The position numbers and the translations under genes were made by a program. 26,670 nt of DNA, taken from positions 1-26,670 of the forward strand of contig JAFDIC010000008.1 in NCBI GenBank assembly GCA_019308525.1, in the 5' to 3' direction. The DNA comes from Deltaproteobacteria bacterium. GTDB lineage: Bacteria; Desulfobacterota; DSM-4660; Desulfatiglandales; HGW-15. The first letter of the stretch is position 1. Each line of letters starts with the position of its first letter. This document shows positions 6,929 to 15,531 of the stretch, one piece after another. The notes under the pieces were generated by a model. It was not told the origin of the DNA. It saw nothing but the letters and a program-made list of their open reading frames with translations, and did not search any database.

Positions 6929-8335
6929 ATGATTGCGAAGTGGGGTGAAATAAGGGTCCGCGAGATTGCTGGAGCGGTCTGCGGGAGACTCGTCTCGGGA
7001 TCGGGCAACAGGCTTGTCGGCGGACTGAGCACTGATACGAGGCAGATGAGCCCGGGGGATGCCTTCTGGGCCCTCAAGGGGGAAAGATATGACGGCCATG
7101 ATTTTCTCAAGGAGGCCGTAAGCAAGGGTGCTGCCTGTGTTGTGGTTGACAGGGGTATTTCTAGAAAGATAGTGGCTGACAAAGAGGTCTCGACAATACA
7201 GGTGAGAGATACCTTGAGGGCGCTGGGTGATTTCGCGCGCTGGTGGCGACACCAGCGGGGGGCCTGTGTGGCTGCGATCACCGGAAGTGTAGGTAAGACA
7301 AGCACGAAGGAGATGGTTTACCAGATCCTCAGCCTTAGCGAGGAACCCCTAAAGAACAAGGGTAATTTCAATAACCTGGTCGGGCTGCCCCTGTCCATTT
7401 TCAATATGAGGCCCGGGCAAAGGAGGGCTGTCCTGGAAATGGGGATGAACCGGCCGGGGGAGATCGCTCGCCTGACTGAGATTGCTGATCCTGACATAGG
7501 GGTGATAACAAAGATAGGTAAGGCACACCTGGAGGGTGTTGGTGACCTGGCAGGGGTTGTGAAGGCCAAGACCGAACTCATAGAAAAGATTTCCAAGGAG
7601 AGTCAGGTCATTTTGAACGGTGACGATGCCATCCTAATGGAAGCGGCGGCACATTTTTCCAGGGAGTTCCTGACATTCGGCCTGGGAGAGGACAATCAGG
7701 TCCGGGCAGGAGATGTTGAGCCCAGGGGAACAGAAGGGGTGATATTTAATCTCAAGCTCCCAGGGGCCGAGTCGAAGATCCGGCTGTCGGTCCCTGGCAT
7801 CCACAATGTTTACAACGCCCTGGGCGCGGCGGCCATTGCCTTTTGCATGGGAGAGCCCATGGAAAACGTGGTTGCAGGACTGGAGATGTACAGGGGAGTA
7901 CCGGGACGGTTCATGATTACGAGACTTGCGAACGGCGGAATCCTCATAGATGATACCTACAATTCCAACCCCGCATCCTTGAGGGCGGCAATGGAATCGG
8001 TGAGGAGACTGCCCGCCGCCGGCGGACGAATCATCGTGGGCCTCGGCGACATGCTTGAATTGGGAAACAACGCCCGAGAAGCACACCTGGAGGCGGGGAG
8101 AATGGTAGCGGAGGTGGGGGCCTCCCACTTCATTGCCCTGGGCAATCACGCCCATGACATGATTGAGGGGGCGATGGAGAAAGGGCTCCCAAGAGAGAGA
8201 ACGATTTTGGTAAACAACCACGATGAGATGGTAGAGGCTTTGAGCGAGACAGTGAGGAGTGGAGACCTTGTACTGTTGAAGGCCTCTCGCAAAATCGGCT
8301 TGGACAGGGTGGCCAGCACACTGAGAGATATTTGA
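6929..8335 (+). CDS. murF: UDP-MurNAc-tripeptide:D-alanyl-D-alanine ligase MurF
   Basis: MurF adds the D-Ala-D-Ala dipeptide and so completes the UDP-MurNAc-pentapeptide. With the ATG at 6929 the product is 468 residues, matching the family. The frame is open further upstream to 6767, but that part lies inside the murE tail and has no MurF-like content, so I reject the longer version. Visible hallmarks are LSTDTRQMSPGDAFWALKGERYDGH (about 33-57), the P-loop AITGSVGKTSTKEM (116-129), NKGNFNNLVGLPLS, the EMGMN segment, and DDTYNSNPASLRAAM in the C-terminal domain. The RBS is weak. It lies 28 nt after murE. The D-Ala-D-Ala ligase that supplies its substrate is not encoded in this window. Confidence 0.96.
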   Translation: MIAKWGEIRVREIAGAVCGRLVSGSGNRLVGGLSTDTRQMSPGDAFWALKGERYDGHDFLKEAVSKGAACVVVDRGISRKIVADKEVSTIQVRDTLRALGDFARWWRHQRGACVAAITGSVGKTSTKEMVYQILSLSEEPLKNKGNFNNLVGLPLSIFNMRPGQRRAVLEMGMNRPGEIARLTEIADPDIGVITKIGKAHLEGVGDLAGVVKAKTELIEKISKESQVILNGDDAILMEAAAHFSREFLTFGLGEDNQVRAGDVEPRGTEGVIFNLKLPGAESKIRLSVPGIHNVYNALGAAAIAFCMGEPMENVVAGLEMYRGVPGRFMITRLANGGILIDDTYNSNPASLRAAMESVRRLPAAGGRIIVGLGDMLELGNNAREAHLEAGRMVAEVGASHFIALGNHAHDMIEGAMEKGLPRERTILVNNHDEMVEALSETVRSGDLVLLKASRKIGLDRVASTLRDI

Positions 8336-8344
8336 AGGGTTAAA

Positions 8345-8392
8345 ATGACAGGAAAAGGGATTGTGAGAAACGCCAAATGCTTTTCAAACTAA
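8345..8392 (+). CDS. possible 15-codon leader ORF overlapping the mraY start
   Basis: ATG at 8345 is preceded at ideal distance (5 nt) by GAAGGG (8334-8339), the best Shine-Dalgarno site between murF and mraY. The ORF encodes 15 residues (MTGKGIVRNAKCFSN) and stops with TAA at 8390-8392, 13 nt inside mraY in another frame. mraY itself has only a poor RBS, so translation of this mini-ORF could feed ribosomes to mraY by reinitiation. It may equally be chance; nothing in the peptide suggests a function of its own. Confidence 0.3.
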   Translation: MTGKGIVRNAKCFSN

Positions 8393-9456
8393 TATACTTC
8401 TTCCATACGGACATCTCATGGCTCAACGTTTTCAGGTACATAACCTTCAGGACCATTGTGGCTGCCTTGACATCGTTGATGTTGGTACTCATTCTCGGGC
8501 CTTGGGTGATTGGAAAGCTCCGCAGGATGCAGATAGGAGAGCAAATCAGGGAAGACGGCCCTCCGAACCACAAGTCCAAGGAGGGGACCCCCACGATGGG
8601 AGGATGCCTGATAGTCCCTGTCGTTCTCTTTTCCACCCTCCTGTGGGCGGAGGTCAAGAATATCTATGTGCTATTGGCCCTGTTTGTGATTATCTGCTTT
8701 GGGCTTATAGGATTCCTGGATGACTACCTGAAGGTGAAGGGGGGAAAAGGCCGGGGATTAAGAATAAAGACAAAGTTTCTCTTGCAGATAATAGTAGCCG
8801 CAATCGTAGCCCTCATTCTACAAAAGTACCCAGGGTTTGACTCGAGACTCAACTTGCCCTTCTTCAAGACGATCAACCCTGAGATAGGGTGGGGATACGT
8901 CCCCCTGGCTGTTTTCATCATGGTGGGCGCATCCAACGCGGTCAACCTCACCGATGGTCTGGATGGCCTGGCTACTGGCCCGATCATAGTGGCATTCACG
9001 AGTTACCTTGTCTTTTCTTATCTCGCCGGTCACATAAAGATTGCTTCCTACCTTCAGATTCCCTACGTGGCCGGAACAGGGGAACTTTCTGTCCTGTGCG
9101 GTGCCATCGTGGGTGCGGGACTTGGTTTTCTCTGGTACAACGCGCATCCTGCGGAGCTCTTCATGGGGGATGTGGGGTCGATACCCCTGGGGGCCGTGCT
9201 GGGAACCGTTGCAGTCATGACCAAACAGGAAATTGTCCTGATACTGGTCGGGGGCATATTCGTCTTTGAGACCCTTTCCGTCATATTCCAGGTGGCCTAT
9301 TTCAAGTTTAGCGGTGGTGGGAGGATATTTCGAATGGCCCCCATACATCACCATTTTGAGCTGAAAGGCTGGCCGGAATCAAAGATTACGGTCAGGTTCT
9401 GGATCATTGCCATCATACTGGCATTACTGTCAATAAGCACCTTGAAGCTCAGGTAA
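8377..9456 (+). CDS. mraY: phospho-N-acetylmuramoyl-pentapeptide-transferase MraY
   Basis: Integral membrane enzyme that transfers phospho-MurNAc-pentapeptide to undecaprenyl phosphate, giving lipid I. The product is 359 residues, as expected, with about ten hydrophobic segments. Conserved motifs are EDGPPNHKSKEGTPTMGG (about 59-76), the catalytic-site aspartates in GFLDDYLK (about 113-120), SNAVNLTDGLDGLA (about 187-200), ELFMGDVGSIPLG (about 261-273) and APIHHHFELKGWPESKI (about 322-338). The N-terminus (WLNVFRYITFR) aligns with the start of known MraY proteins, so the ATG at 8377 is right even though its RBS is poor. It lies 41 nt after murF and is followed by the only large gap between Mur genes. 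Confidence 0.97.
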   Translation: MLFKLIYFFHTDISWLNVFRYITFRTIVAALTSLMLVLILGPWVIGKLRRMQIGEQIREDGPPNHKSKEGTPTMGGCLIVPVVLFSTLLWAEVKNIYVLLALFVIICFGLIGFLDDYLKVKGGKGRGLRIKTKFLLQIIVAAIVALILQKYPGFDSRLNLPFFKTINPEIGWGYVPLAVFIMVGASNAVNLTDGLDGLATGPIIVAFTSYLVFSYLAGHIKIASYLQIPYVAGTGELSVLCGAIVGAGLGFLWYNAHPAELFMGDVGSIPLGAVLGTVAVMTKQEIVLILVGGIFVFETLSVIFQVAYFKFSGGGRIFRMAPIHHHFELKGWPESKITVRFWIIAIILALLSISTLKLR

Positions 9457-9633
9457 GCAAGAAGAATAGTCGCAGATGAAGATATACAGAGGTTGGGTAC
9501 AGCACAATACGAATCCTTTGCACGTGTACTGCCGATTGATCGACCTGGGCCTCAGTGCTCACCTGTCCAGAAGGCTGGGGACGTTATATGAGAGGCATCT
9601 TTATTCATCCTTTGTCAAAGGTCTCAGGCTTAG
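9457..9633 (+). other. 177-bp spacer between mraY and murD
   Basis: This is the largest non-coding gap inside the mraZ-ftsA block. An ORF of 65 codons starts with ATG at 9476 and runs 40 nt into murD in another frame, but its product is basic, low in recognisable features, lacks a good RBS and is probably not a gene. A small hairpin, CCAG-AAGG-CTGG, sits near 9568-9579. I see no convincing promoter or terminator. The in-frame TAG at 9631-9633 fixes the murD start at 9634. Confidence 0.45.
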
Positions 9634-11019
9634 ATGGACGTTGGTAAAAAGAAAGTTCTTGTCGTCGGTCTAGGAGAGTCCGGCCTTTCGGTCTCCCGCT
9701 GGCTGTCCCACAAGGGCGCCAGGGTAAGGGTGAGTGAGATAAAAAGACTCTCCGATCTGGATCCGCGACGGGTTCGAGAATTATCCGCTCTGGGCGTGGA
9801 GATCGAAACAGGGGCCCATAGGGAAGAGACATTCTTGGATGCAGAACTGATAATAGTAAGTCCTGGAGTTCCCATGGACGTGGAACCTTTGATGAAGGCA
9901 AGGCATGCTGGCATACCGGTAGTATGTGAACTGGGCTTTGCCGCTGAAATGATCCAGGAGCCCATCATAGCGATAACCGGAACCAACGGTAAATCAACGA
10001 CCACTTCCCTCATAGGGAGCATATTGAGGGAAGCCGGGGCCGGGGGGTTTGTCGGGGGTAATATAGGCAGGCCCCTCATGGATTACCTGTCGGCGAACCA
10101 GCGGGCGGAGTACGTCGTCGTTGAGGTAAGCAGTTTCCAGCTTGATACGATGGATGCTTTCACTCCCACGGTTTCGGTCATTTTGAATGTTTCACCCGAC
10201 CACCTGGACAGGCACGGGAGTTTTGATTCGTATGTGCAATCCAAACTCAGGATATTCAAGAACCAGGGACCGGGCAGCTTCCTCATCATAAACGACGACG
10301 ATCCCATTCTATCCCCTGTCGAACCGCCCAGCGGTGTGTCAGTGCTACGCTTTGGAAAGGCAAGGAAGGAGAACAGGCATGCGTTTGTTGATGGAGAGGC
10401 TGTAAGGGTGAGACTGAAAGGGGAAGAGGAGCAAATCATCTCCCTTGAAGATTGCAGGCTCCGGGGTGAACACAATGTGGACAACCTCATGGCTTCCTTG
10501 TTGTGTGTCGTGCTCCTTGGAATATCCTCCGATCCGATTCAAGGGGCTCTTGCCCGCTTCAAAGGTCTCCCACACAGGCTTGAGTTCATCATGGAAATAG
10601 AGGGCAGGGCCTTCTACGACGATTCCAAGGCGACCAATGTGGATGCCGCTGTCAAATCAATGTCCAGCTTCGACCGCCCCGTTATCCTTATTGCCGGAGG
10701 GAAGGACAAAGGCGAGGACTATTCCTTCCTTGCCGAGGCTTCGAAGGGGAGGGTGAGGAAAGCGGTTCTCCTGGGTGAATCCACGCAACTGCTTGCGAGG
10801 TCTTTCGATGGGGTTGTTTCCTACGACAGGGCGAGCAGCATGGAGGATGCGGTATCCAAGGCATTCGATTCATCGGTGGAAGGTGATGTCATTTTGTTGG
10901 CGCCGGCTTGCTCGAGCTTCGATATGTTCCGGGACTATGCCCACAGGGGCGAGGTATTCAGGGAGGCGGTGGAAAGGTTGAGTAATGGGAAGCAAGCAAA
11001 AAGCAGATCGGGGCTATGA
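9634..11019 (+). CDS. murD: UDP-MurNAc-L-alanine:D-glutamate ligase MurD
   Basis: MurD adds D-Glu to UDP-MurNAc-L-Ala in the cytoplasm. At 461 residues it has a normal length. The N-terminal Rossmann-like domain begins with VLVVGLGESGLSVSRWL (8-24). The P-loop AITGTNGKSTTTSL is at about 113-126. VSSFQLDTM, NVSPDHLDRHGSFDSY and the C-terminal FYDDSKATNVDA, AGGKDKGEDYS and LLAPACSSFDMFRDYAHRG segments are all classical MurD motifs. The ATG at 9634 directly follows an in-frame stop, so no earlier start exists; its RBS is weak. The gene overlaps ftsW by 35 nt. Confidence 0.97.
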   Translation: MDVGKKKVLVVGLGESGLSVSRWLSHKGARVRVSEIKRLSDLDPRRVRELSALGVEIETGAHREETFLDAELIIVSPGVPMDVEPLMKARHAGIPVVCELGFAAEMIQEPIIAITGTNGKSTTTSLIGSILREAGAGGFVGGNIGRPLMDYLSANQRAEYVVVEVSSFQLDTMDAFTPTVSVILNVSPDHLDRHGSFDSYVQSKLRIFKNQGPGSFLIINDDDPILSPVEPPSGVSVLRFGKARKENRHAFVDGEAVRVRLKGEEEQIISLEDCRLRGEHNVDNLMASLLCVVLLGISSDPIQGALARFKGLPHRLEFIMEIEGRAFYDDSKATNVDAAVKSMSSFDRPVILIAGGKDKGEDYSFLAEASKGRVRKAVLLGESTQLLARSFDGVVSYDRASSMEDAVSKAFDSSVEGDVILLAPACSSFDMFRDYAHRGEVFREAVERLSNGKQAKSRSGL

Positions 11020-12088
11020 TTATATCCTTCTGGTCCCCACATTAGTGCTTATGGTGGTTGGACTCGTGGCCATCTATAGTGCCAGCTCCTTTCTTGCACA
11101 ACATAGGTGGGGGGACAGTTACTTTTACTTGAAGAGACAGGGCATGTTCTGCCTGCTCGGCCTGGGGCTCATGATAGTGGCAAAGAACATCCCCACCGCT
11201 GTCTACAGGAAAATGACCTATCCAGTGCTCTTGCTGAGTATGGCATTGCTTATGCTTCTGTTGATACCGGGCATATCTCCGAAGGTAGGAGGCTCCAGCA
11301 GGTGGTTGAAGTTCGGGGGTTTTTCTTTTCAACCCTCCGAGTTCGCCAAGCTGTCCCTGAGCATCTACATCGCCTATTCCATGGCCAAGAAGGGGCCGCA
11401 AATGGGCGCCTTCTCGAGGGGATTTCTTCCCCACCTGCTGGTCTCAGGGACATTCATGACCCTGATTCTGCTTCAGCCCGATCTCGGTACCTCCGTAATT
11501 ATCGGGTGCTGGGTGCTGGTCCTCCTTTTTGTAGGAGGCGTGAATCTCTTGCAGCTCTTTCTCACTCTCATCCTGTTTGCTCCCATAGTTTTCTGGCTTA
11601 CTTGGCAGGCGGACTACAGATGGAAACGCTGGTCGGCCTTTTTGAACCCCTGGGAGGATCCCGATGGGCTGGGATTTCAGATCGTCCATTCTTTCTTGGC
11701 CTTTGGGTCAGGAGGGCTGCTGGGCGTAGGACTCGGAAACAGCAAGCAGAAGTTGTTCTATCTCCCTGAACCTCACACGGATTTTATCCTTGCAATCCTG
11801 GGTGAAGAATTGGGCCTTGTCGGATTGAGTGTTGTGATTACCCTCTTTGGGGTACTGATTGTCAGGGGAATAAAGATCGCCCTTAATGCCCATGAAATAT
11901 ACGACACTTATCTTGCAGCGGCGATTAGCATGATGATGGGACTCCAGGTCCTGGTTAACATGGGGGTTGTGTTGGGCCTGTTGCCCACAAAGGGCCTGAC
12001 CCTTCCCCTGATCAGCTATGGAGGATCTTCCCTGGTGATAACCCTTTTTGGTATAGGGATCCTCTTGAAGATCTCATCTGCCCGCTAG
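10985..12088 (+). CDS. ftsW: septal peptidoglycan glycosyltransferase FtsW
   Basis: A SEDS-family polytopic membrane protein of 367 residues with about ten transmembrane helices. It polymerises lipid II at the septum in complex with FtsI. Conserved features are DYILLVPTLVLMVVGLVAIYSASS at the first helix (about 11-34), GGSSRWLKFGGFSFQPSEFAKL (about 102-123), LLQPDLGTS, the PEPHTDFILAILGEELG loop (about 261-277) and PTKGLTLPLISYGGSS near the end (about 336-351). The ATG at 10985 lies inside the end of murD (35-nt overlap) behind GGAAAGG. murG follows 26 nt later. Confidence 0.97.
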   Translation: MGSKQKADRGYDYILLVPTLVLMVVGLVAIYSASSFLAQHRWGDSYFYLKRQGMFCLLGLGLMIVAKNIPTAVYRKMTYPVLLLSMALLMLLLIPGISPKVGGSSRWLKFGGFSFQPSEFAKLSLSIYIAYSMAKKGPQMGAFSRGFLPHLLVSGTFMTLILLQPDLGTSVIIGCWVLVLLFVGGVNLLQLFLTLILFAPIVFWLTWQADYRWKRWSAFLNPWEDPDGLGFQIVHSFLAFGSGGLLGVGLGNSKQKLFYLPEPHTDFILAILGEELGLVGLSVVITLFGVLIVRGIKIALNAHEIYDTYLAAAISMMMGLQVLVNMGVVLGLLPTKGLTLPLISYGGSSLVITLFGIGILLKISSAR

Positions 12089-12095
12089 GCTGTCC

Positions 12096-12117
12096 AAGGG
12101 AGGTAGTTTGAACCATT
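12096..12117 (+). promoter_or_regulatory. murG: ribosome binding site and AUU start region of murG
   Basis: AAGGGAGGT at 12096-12104 is a strong Shine-Dalgarno site, but no ATG, GTG or TTG follows it in the murG frame. The frame is closed by TGA at 12109-12111. The first usable codon is ATT at 12115, 11 nt after GGGAGG, which restores the full conserved MurG N-terminus. The only TTG nearby (12108) opens a four-codon frame that ends at TAG 12117-12119. Confidence 0.6.
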
Positions 12118-13209
12118 AGAGGCATCAGGCTGATCATAGCAGGCGGGGGTACCGGAGGGCATTTGTTCCCCGGGATAGCAGTGGCAAGGGAGCTTTCAAG
12201 AAGGTTCAGGGATTCGGAAATACTCTTTGTTACCGGGCGAAGGAAGATGGAATCAAAGATCCTCTCCCGTGAGGGCTTTCAACAGGTTTCCATCTCCGTT
12301 GAGGGATTGAAGGGGAGAGGGTGGGCGAGAATGATAGGCGGAATGATGAAATTACCCCTTGGTTTTTTTCAATCGCTTTACCTCATGAGAAGATTCTCTC
12401 CTCACGTTGTACTGGGGGTCGGAGGATATTCCTCAGGTCCGGTGTGCCTGGCCGCAAGAGTGTTGGGGATCCCTTCAGCCATACATGAGCAGAATTCCTT
12501 TCCCGGCCTGACAAACCGTATCCTGTGCCGGATAGTAGACAGGGTCTTTATCTCCTTTGAAGAATCCAGGAGGCATTTTTCGGGGGGAGATGTCTTTTTC
12601 ACGGGTAACCCCATAAGGGAAGAGATACTTGAGGCTGAAAGTGCCGACGTTGTTGGTGGAGCGGGTTTCACGATACTGGTCATGGGGGGAAGCCAGGGCG
12701 CAAGGGCCATAAACAAGGCCTTTTTAGGTGCATTGAGAATCTTGAAAGCAAGGGGAAGGAGACCGCAAATCATACATCAAACAGGGGAGGCGGATTACGA
12801 GATGGTCCTGAAGGGTTATCGTGAACTGGGGATCGAGGGGGAGATCAGGGTCTTTATTGAAGACATGGGGTCAGCCTACCGTCGAGCAGACATGGTGGTG
12901 AGCAGGGCGGGCGCGACAACGGTTTCAGAGTTGGCAGCTCTCGGCAAGCCGTCAATCCTGGTGCCCTACCCCTATGCCGCGAACAGGCATCAGGAGACCA
13001 ATGCTCAAGTGCTTGCCGGTGTAGGGGCCGGGTATGTTGTCCTGGAAAAGGAGTTGAGCGCAGAAGGATTGGCGGATCTCCTGACAGGCATGATGGAGAA
13101 CAGGGAGAAGCTTGGGATCATGGGGAGGAATGCAAGGAAGGTGGGGGTTCGCCGTGCATCCAGGACGATCGTGGATCTCCTCCTCGACATGGCGAGAAGG
13201 AGACAATGA
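12115..13209 (+). CDS. murG: UDP-GlcNAc:lipid I GlcNAc transferase MurG (non-AUG start)
   Basis: Peripheral inner-membrane glycosyltransferase (GT-B fold, GT28) that converts lipid I to lipid II. Starting at ATT 12115 it has 364 residues, the normal length, and begins (M)RGIRLIIAGGGTGGHLFPG with the N-terminal G-loop intact (residues 10-16). The next conventional start, TTG at 12163, would cut off this glycine-rich loop, so I do not use it. Other motifs are GVGGYSSGPV, HEQNSFPGLTNR, VMGGSQGARAIN, RAGATTVSELAALGKP, and PYPYAANRHQETNAQ (donor binding). It ends in an ATGA overlap with murC. If the ATT is a base-call error for ATG, the protein is the same. Confidence 0.93.
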   Translation: MRGIRLIIAGGGTGGHLFPGIAVARELSRRFRDSEILFVTGRRKMESKILSREGFQQVSISVEGLKGRGWARMIGGMMKLPLGFFQSLYLMRRFSPHVVLGVGGYSSGPVCLAARVLGIPSAIHEQNSFPGLTNRILCRIVDRVFISFEESRRHFSGGDVFFTGNPIREEILEAESADVVGGAGFTILVMGGSQGARAINKAFLGALRILKARGRRPQIIHQTGEADYEMVLKGYRELGIEGEIRVFIEDMGSAYRRADMVVSRAGATTVSELAALGKPSILVPYPYAANRHQETNAQVLAGVGAGYVVLEKELSAEGLADLLTGMMENREKLGIMGRNARKVGVRRASRTIVDLLLDMARRRQ

Positions 13210-14582
13210 AGACCTTTAGGAAGACAAAACATATCCATCTCGTCGGGATAGGCGGTATCGGGATGAGTGGCATAGCCGAACTCCTTGTCAACCTGGGATA
13301 TGAAGTGAGCGGCTCGGATATCAAGGAATCCCCCATTACCAAACGTCTATCGGACATGGGATGCAAGATTTTCTCCGGCCATGACAGGAACAACATAAAG
13401 GGGGCGGATGTGGTAGTGTATTCCTCGGCGGTTCCAGAGAGCAACCCGGAAATCATCGAGGCCAGGGATAGGGCGACACCTGTGATTTCCAGGGCAGAAA
13501 TGCTTGCGGAACTTATGCGCCTGAAGTACGGGGTGGCGGTGGCAGGGGCCCACGGAAAGACTACCACCACTTCCATGATCGCATCGATACTGACATCCGG
13601 AAACCTTGACCCAACCGTTGTAATAGGAGGAAGGCTCGACATATGGGGAGGTTCCAATGCAAAGCTGGGACAGGGTGACATCCTCGTGGCGGAATCAGAC
13701 GAAAGCGATGGCTCATTTCTGCTCCTCTCACCCACCATTGCGGTGGTGACGAACATTGACGAAGAGCATATTGAGCACTACGGGGACATGGATGCGCTTA
13801 GAAGAACCTTTGTCGACTTTATCAACAAGATACCCTTTTACGGCCTGGCGGTTCTTTGTCTCGACAATGAAGAGATTCAAGGGATCATTCCACACTTGAG
13901 GAAACGCTACCTTACCTACGGCTTGAACAGGCAGGCAGACATAAGTGCGAGGGATATAGAGCATGGGCGGCTGGAAGTCAGTTTCGATGTGGTAAGTCGC
14001 TCCGGGACCCTTGGTCGCATCCTTGTGGGTATGCCGGGGGCCCATAACGTGCTGAATGCCCTGGCCGCCATTTCCGTGGCTTTGGAGCTGGAAGTAAGCA
14101 TGGAGGATATCAGGCGGGGCTTGAGGACCCTGGGCGGCTTGGCAAGGAGGTTTCAGGTCAAGGGAGAGAAAAAGGGTGTCCTGGTCTTGGATGACTACGG
14201 GCACCACCCCACGGAGATCATGGCTACCATCGAAACGGCGAAGCAGAGCTGGCCGGAGAAGAGGATAGTGGTCCTGTTCCAGCCCCATAGATACACCCGG
14301 ACGAAGGCCCTTTTTGAGCGCTTCGCCATGTGCTTCAACCAGGTGGACGTCCTGATGGTGATGCCCGTCTATTCTGCGGGAGAAGAACCTATTGAAGGCG
14401 TGAACTCAGAGTGGCTGTGCAGGGGAATCAAACAGCACGGCCATAGGGAAGTAACGCACTGCAAGAACGAGGAAGAGGCACTTGGGATGCTTTTGAAAAC
14501 CGTCCGGGACGGGGATGTTGTAATAACACTTGGGGCCGGTGATATTCACCAGGTGGGAGAGAGGTTCCTGGAGAGGCTTTGA
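13206..14582 (+). CDS. murC: UDP-N-acetylmuramate:L-alanine ligase MurC
   Basis: The first Mur ligase, adding L-Ala to UDP-MurNAc. At 458 residues it has the family length. HLVGIGGIGMSGIAELL (11-27) is the N-terminal nucleotide-sugar domain. AGAHGKTTTTSM (113-124) is the P-loop. AESDESDGSFLLL, TNIDEEHIEHYG, DDYGHHPTEI and FQPHRYTRT in the central and C-terminal domains are MurC-specific. It overlaps murG by 4 nt (ATGA), and murB starts one base after its stop, so murG-murC-murB are probably translationally coupled. Confidence 0.97.
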   Translation: MKTFRKTKHIHLVGIGGIGMSGIAELLVNLGYEVSGSDIKESPITKRLSDMGCKIFSGHDRNNIKGADVVVYSSAVPESNPEIIEARDRATPVISRAEMLAELMRLKYGVAVAGAHGKTTTTSMIASILTSGNLDPTVVIGGRLDIWGGSNAKLGQGDILVAESDESDGSFLLLSPTIAVVTNIDEEHIEHYGDMDALRRTFVDFINKIPFYGLAVLCLDNEEIQGIIPHLRKRYLTYGLNRQADISARDIEHGRLEVSFDVVSRSGTLGRILVGMPGAHNVLNALAAISVALELEVSMEDIRRGLRTLGGLARRFQVKGEKKGVLVLDDYGHHPTEIMATIETAKQSWPEKRIVVLFQPHRYTRTKALFERFAMCFNQVDVLMVMPVYSAGEEPIEGVNSEWLCRGIKQHGHREVTHCKNEEEALGMLLKTVRDGDVVITLGAGDIHQVGERFLERL

Positions 14583-14583
14583 C

Positions 14584-15531
14584 GTGGTGCGGAACTTGAG
14601 TTGGGCTCATGACATGGGGCTTCTGAAGGACGATCACAGGATGGAAATAGGCACCATATTGAATGGAGTGGTGGATTTCGATTATCCCATGAGTAAACTG
14701 GCAACGGCGGGTGTGGGCGGGGAAGTGGCGGCCCTGTGTCGCGTCAGGCACCTGAGCATGCTGAAGCATTTGGTGGCCTTTCTATCCGGGGAGCATATCC
14801 CTTATTTGGCAGTGGGTAAGGGAAGCAACATCCTGGTGACGGATGAGGGATTCGGGGGAGTGGTGATTGTCCTGGAAGGAAAGCTTTCAGAAGTGGAGGG
14901 CCTGGAACAGGGCAAGGACAGCCTGAGGGCAGGTGGAGGCCTGGCCCTTGGTGGACTTCTTAGTTATTGCAGGGACAAAGGCCTGGGTGGTTTGGAGTTT
15001 CTCGCGGGCATCCCGGGGACGGTGGGCGGGGCAATCGCTATGAATGCAGGAGCTTTCGGATCCGAAATCGGACCCCTGGTCAGAGAAATAAGCGTGGTGG
15101 TGCCGGGAGGTGAGACAAAGACCATGAGGGCCCCGGAGCTGAAGTTCTCTTACAGATCCCTGTCGCTTCCGGGAGGCACCGTTATCGCACAAGCCCTCAT
15201 AGGGGTGAGAAAAGATGAGCCGGAGAGGATAGGGTCCAGGATCTCCGAAAACCTGGCTCGGCGAAAGAAGACACAGCCGGTGGAATACCCGAGTTGCGGG
15301 TCCGTCTTCAAGAACCCCCCTGGAGACTTCGCAGGCAGGTTGATTGAGCAGGCCGGGCTCAAGGGAAGCAGAGTTGGCGGAGCCATGATTTCACCAAAGC
15401 ACGCAAATTTTATCGTGAATACGGGTGGAGCTACGGCGAAGGACTTTGTCCAATTGATGGATCTGGCCCGAAGGGAGGTCAGGAAACGTATAGGCGTAGA
15501 ATTGGACCCGGAGATCAGGATCATAGGATGA
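14584..15531 (+). CDS. murB: UDP-N-acetylenolpyruvoylglucosamine reductase MurB
   Basis: FAD-dependent enzyme that reduces UDP-GlcNAc-enolpyruvate to UDP-MurNAc with NADPH. I choose GTG 14584 because GGAGAGG (14570-14576) lies 7 nt upstream; GTG 14587 or ATG 14614/14641 are alternatives. The product is 315 residues. FAD-binding segments are SKLATAGVGGEV, VGKGSNILVTDEGFGG and GGLEFLAGIPGTVGGAIAMNAGAFGSEIG. The catalytic serine lies in YPSCGSVFKNP, and GRLIEQAGLKGSRVGGAMIS and HANFIVN follow. The compact C-terminal layout suggests the type II (shorter-loop) MurB (inference). It overlaps ftsQ by 4 nt. Confidence 0.95.
   Translation: MVRNLSWAHDMGLLKDDHRMEIGTILNGVVDFDYPMSKLATAGVGGEVAALCRVRHLSMLKHLVAFLSGEHIPYLAVGKGSNILVTDEGFGGVVIVLEGKLSEVEGLEQGKDSLRAGGGLALGGLLSYCRDKGLGGLEFLAGIPGTVGGAIAMNAGAFGSEIGPLVREISVVVPGGETKTMRAPELKFSYRSLSLPGGTVIAQALIGVRKDEPERIGSRISENLARRKKTQPVEYPSCGSVFKNPPGDFAGRLIEQAGLKGSRVGGAMISPKHANFIVNTGGATAKDFVQLMDLARREVRKRIGVELDPEIRIIG

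Noticed and set aside
6583..7305. 240-codon minus-strand open frame across murE/murF
   Set aside because: Antisense shadow of two conserved ligases; low-complexity Ser/Leu-rich product.
9476..9673. 65-codon ORF between mraY and murD
   Set aside because: Poor RBS, overlaps murD by 40 nt in another frame, and no recognisable protein features; kept only as a note on the gap.
12163..13209. murG starting at TTG 12163
   Set aside because: This start lies inside the conserved GGGTGGHLFPG loop and has no RBS; it would remove part of the active site.
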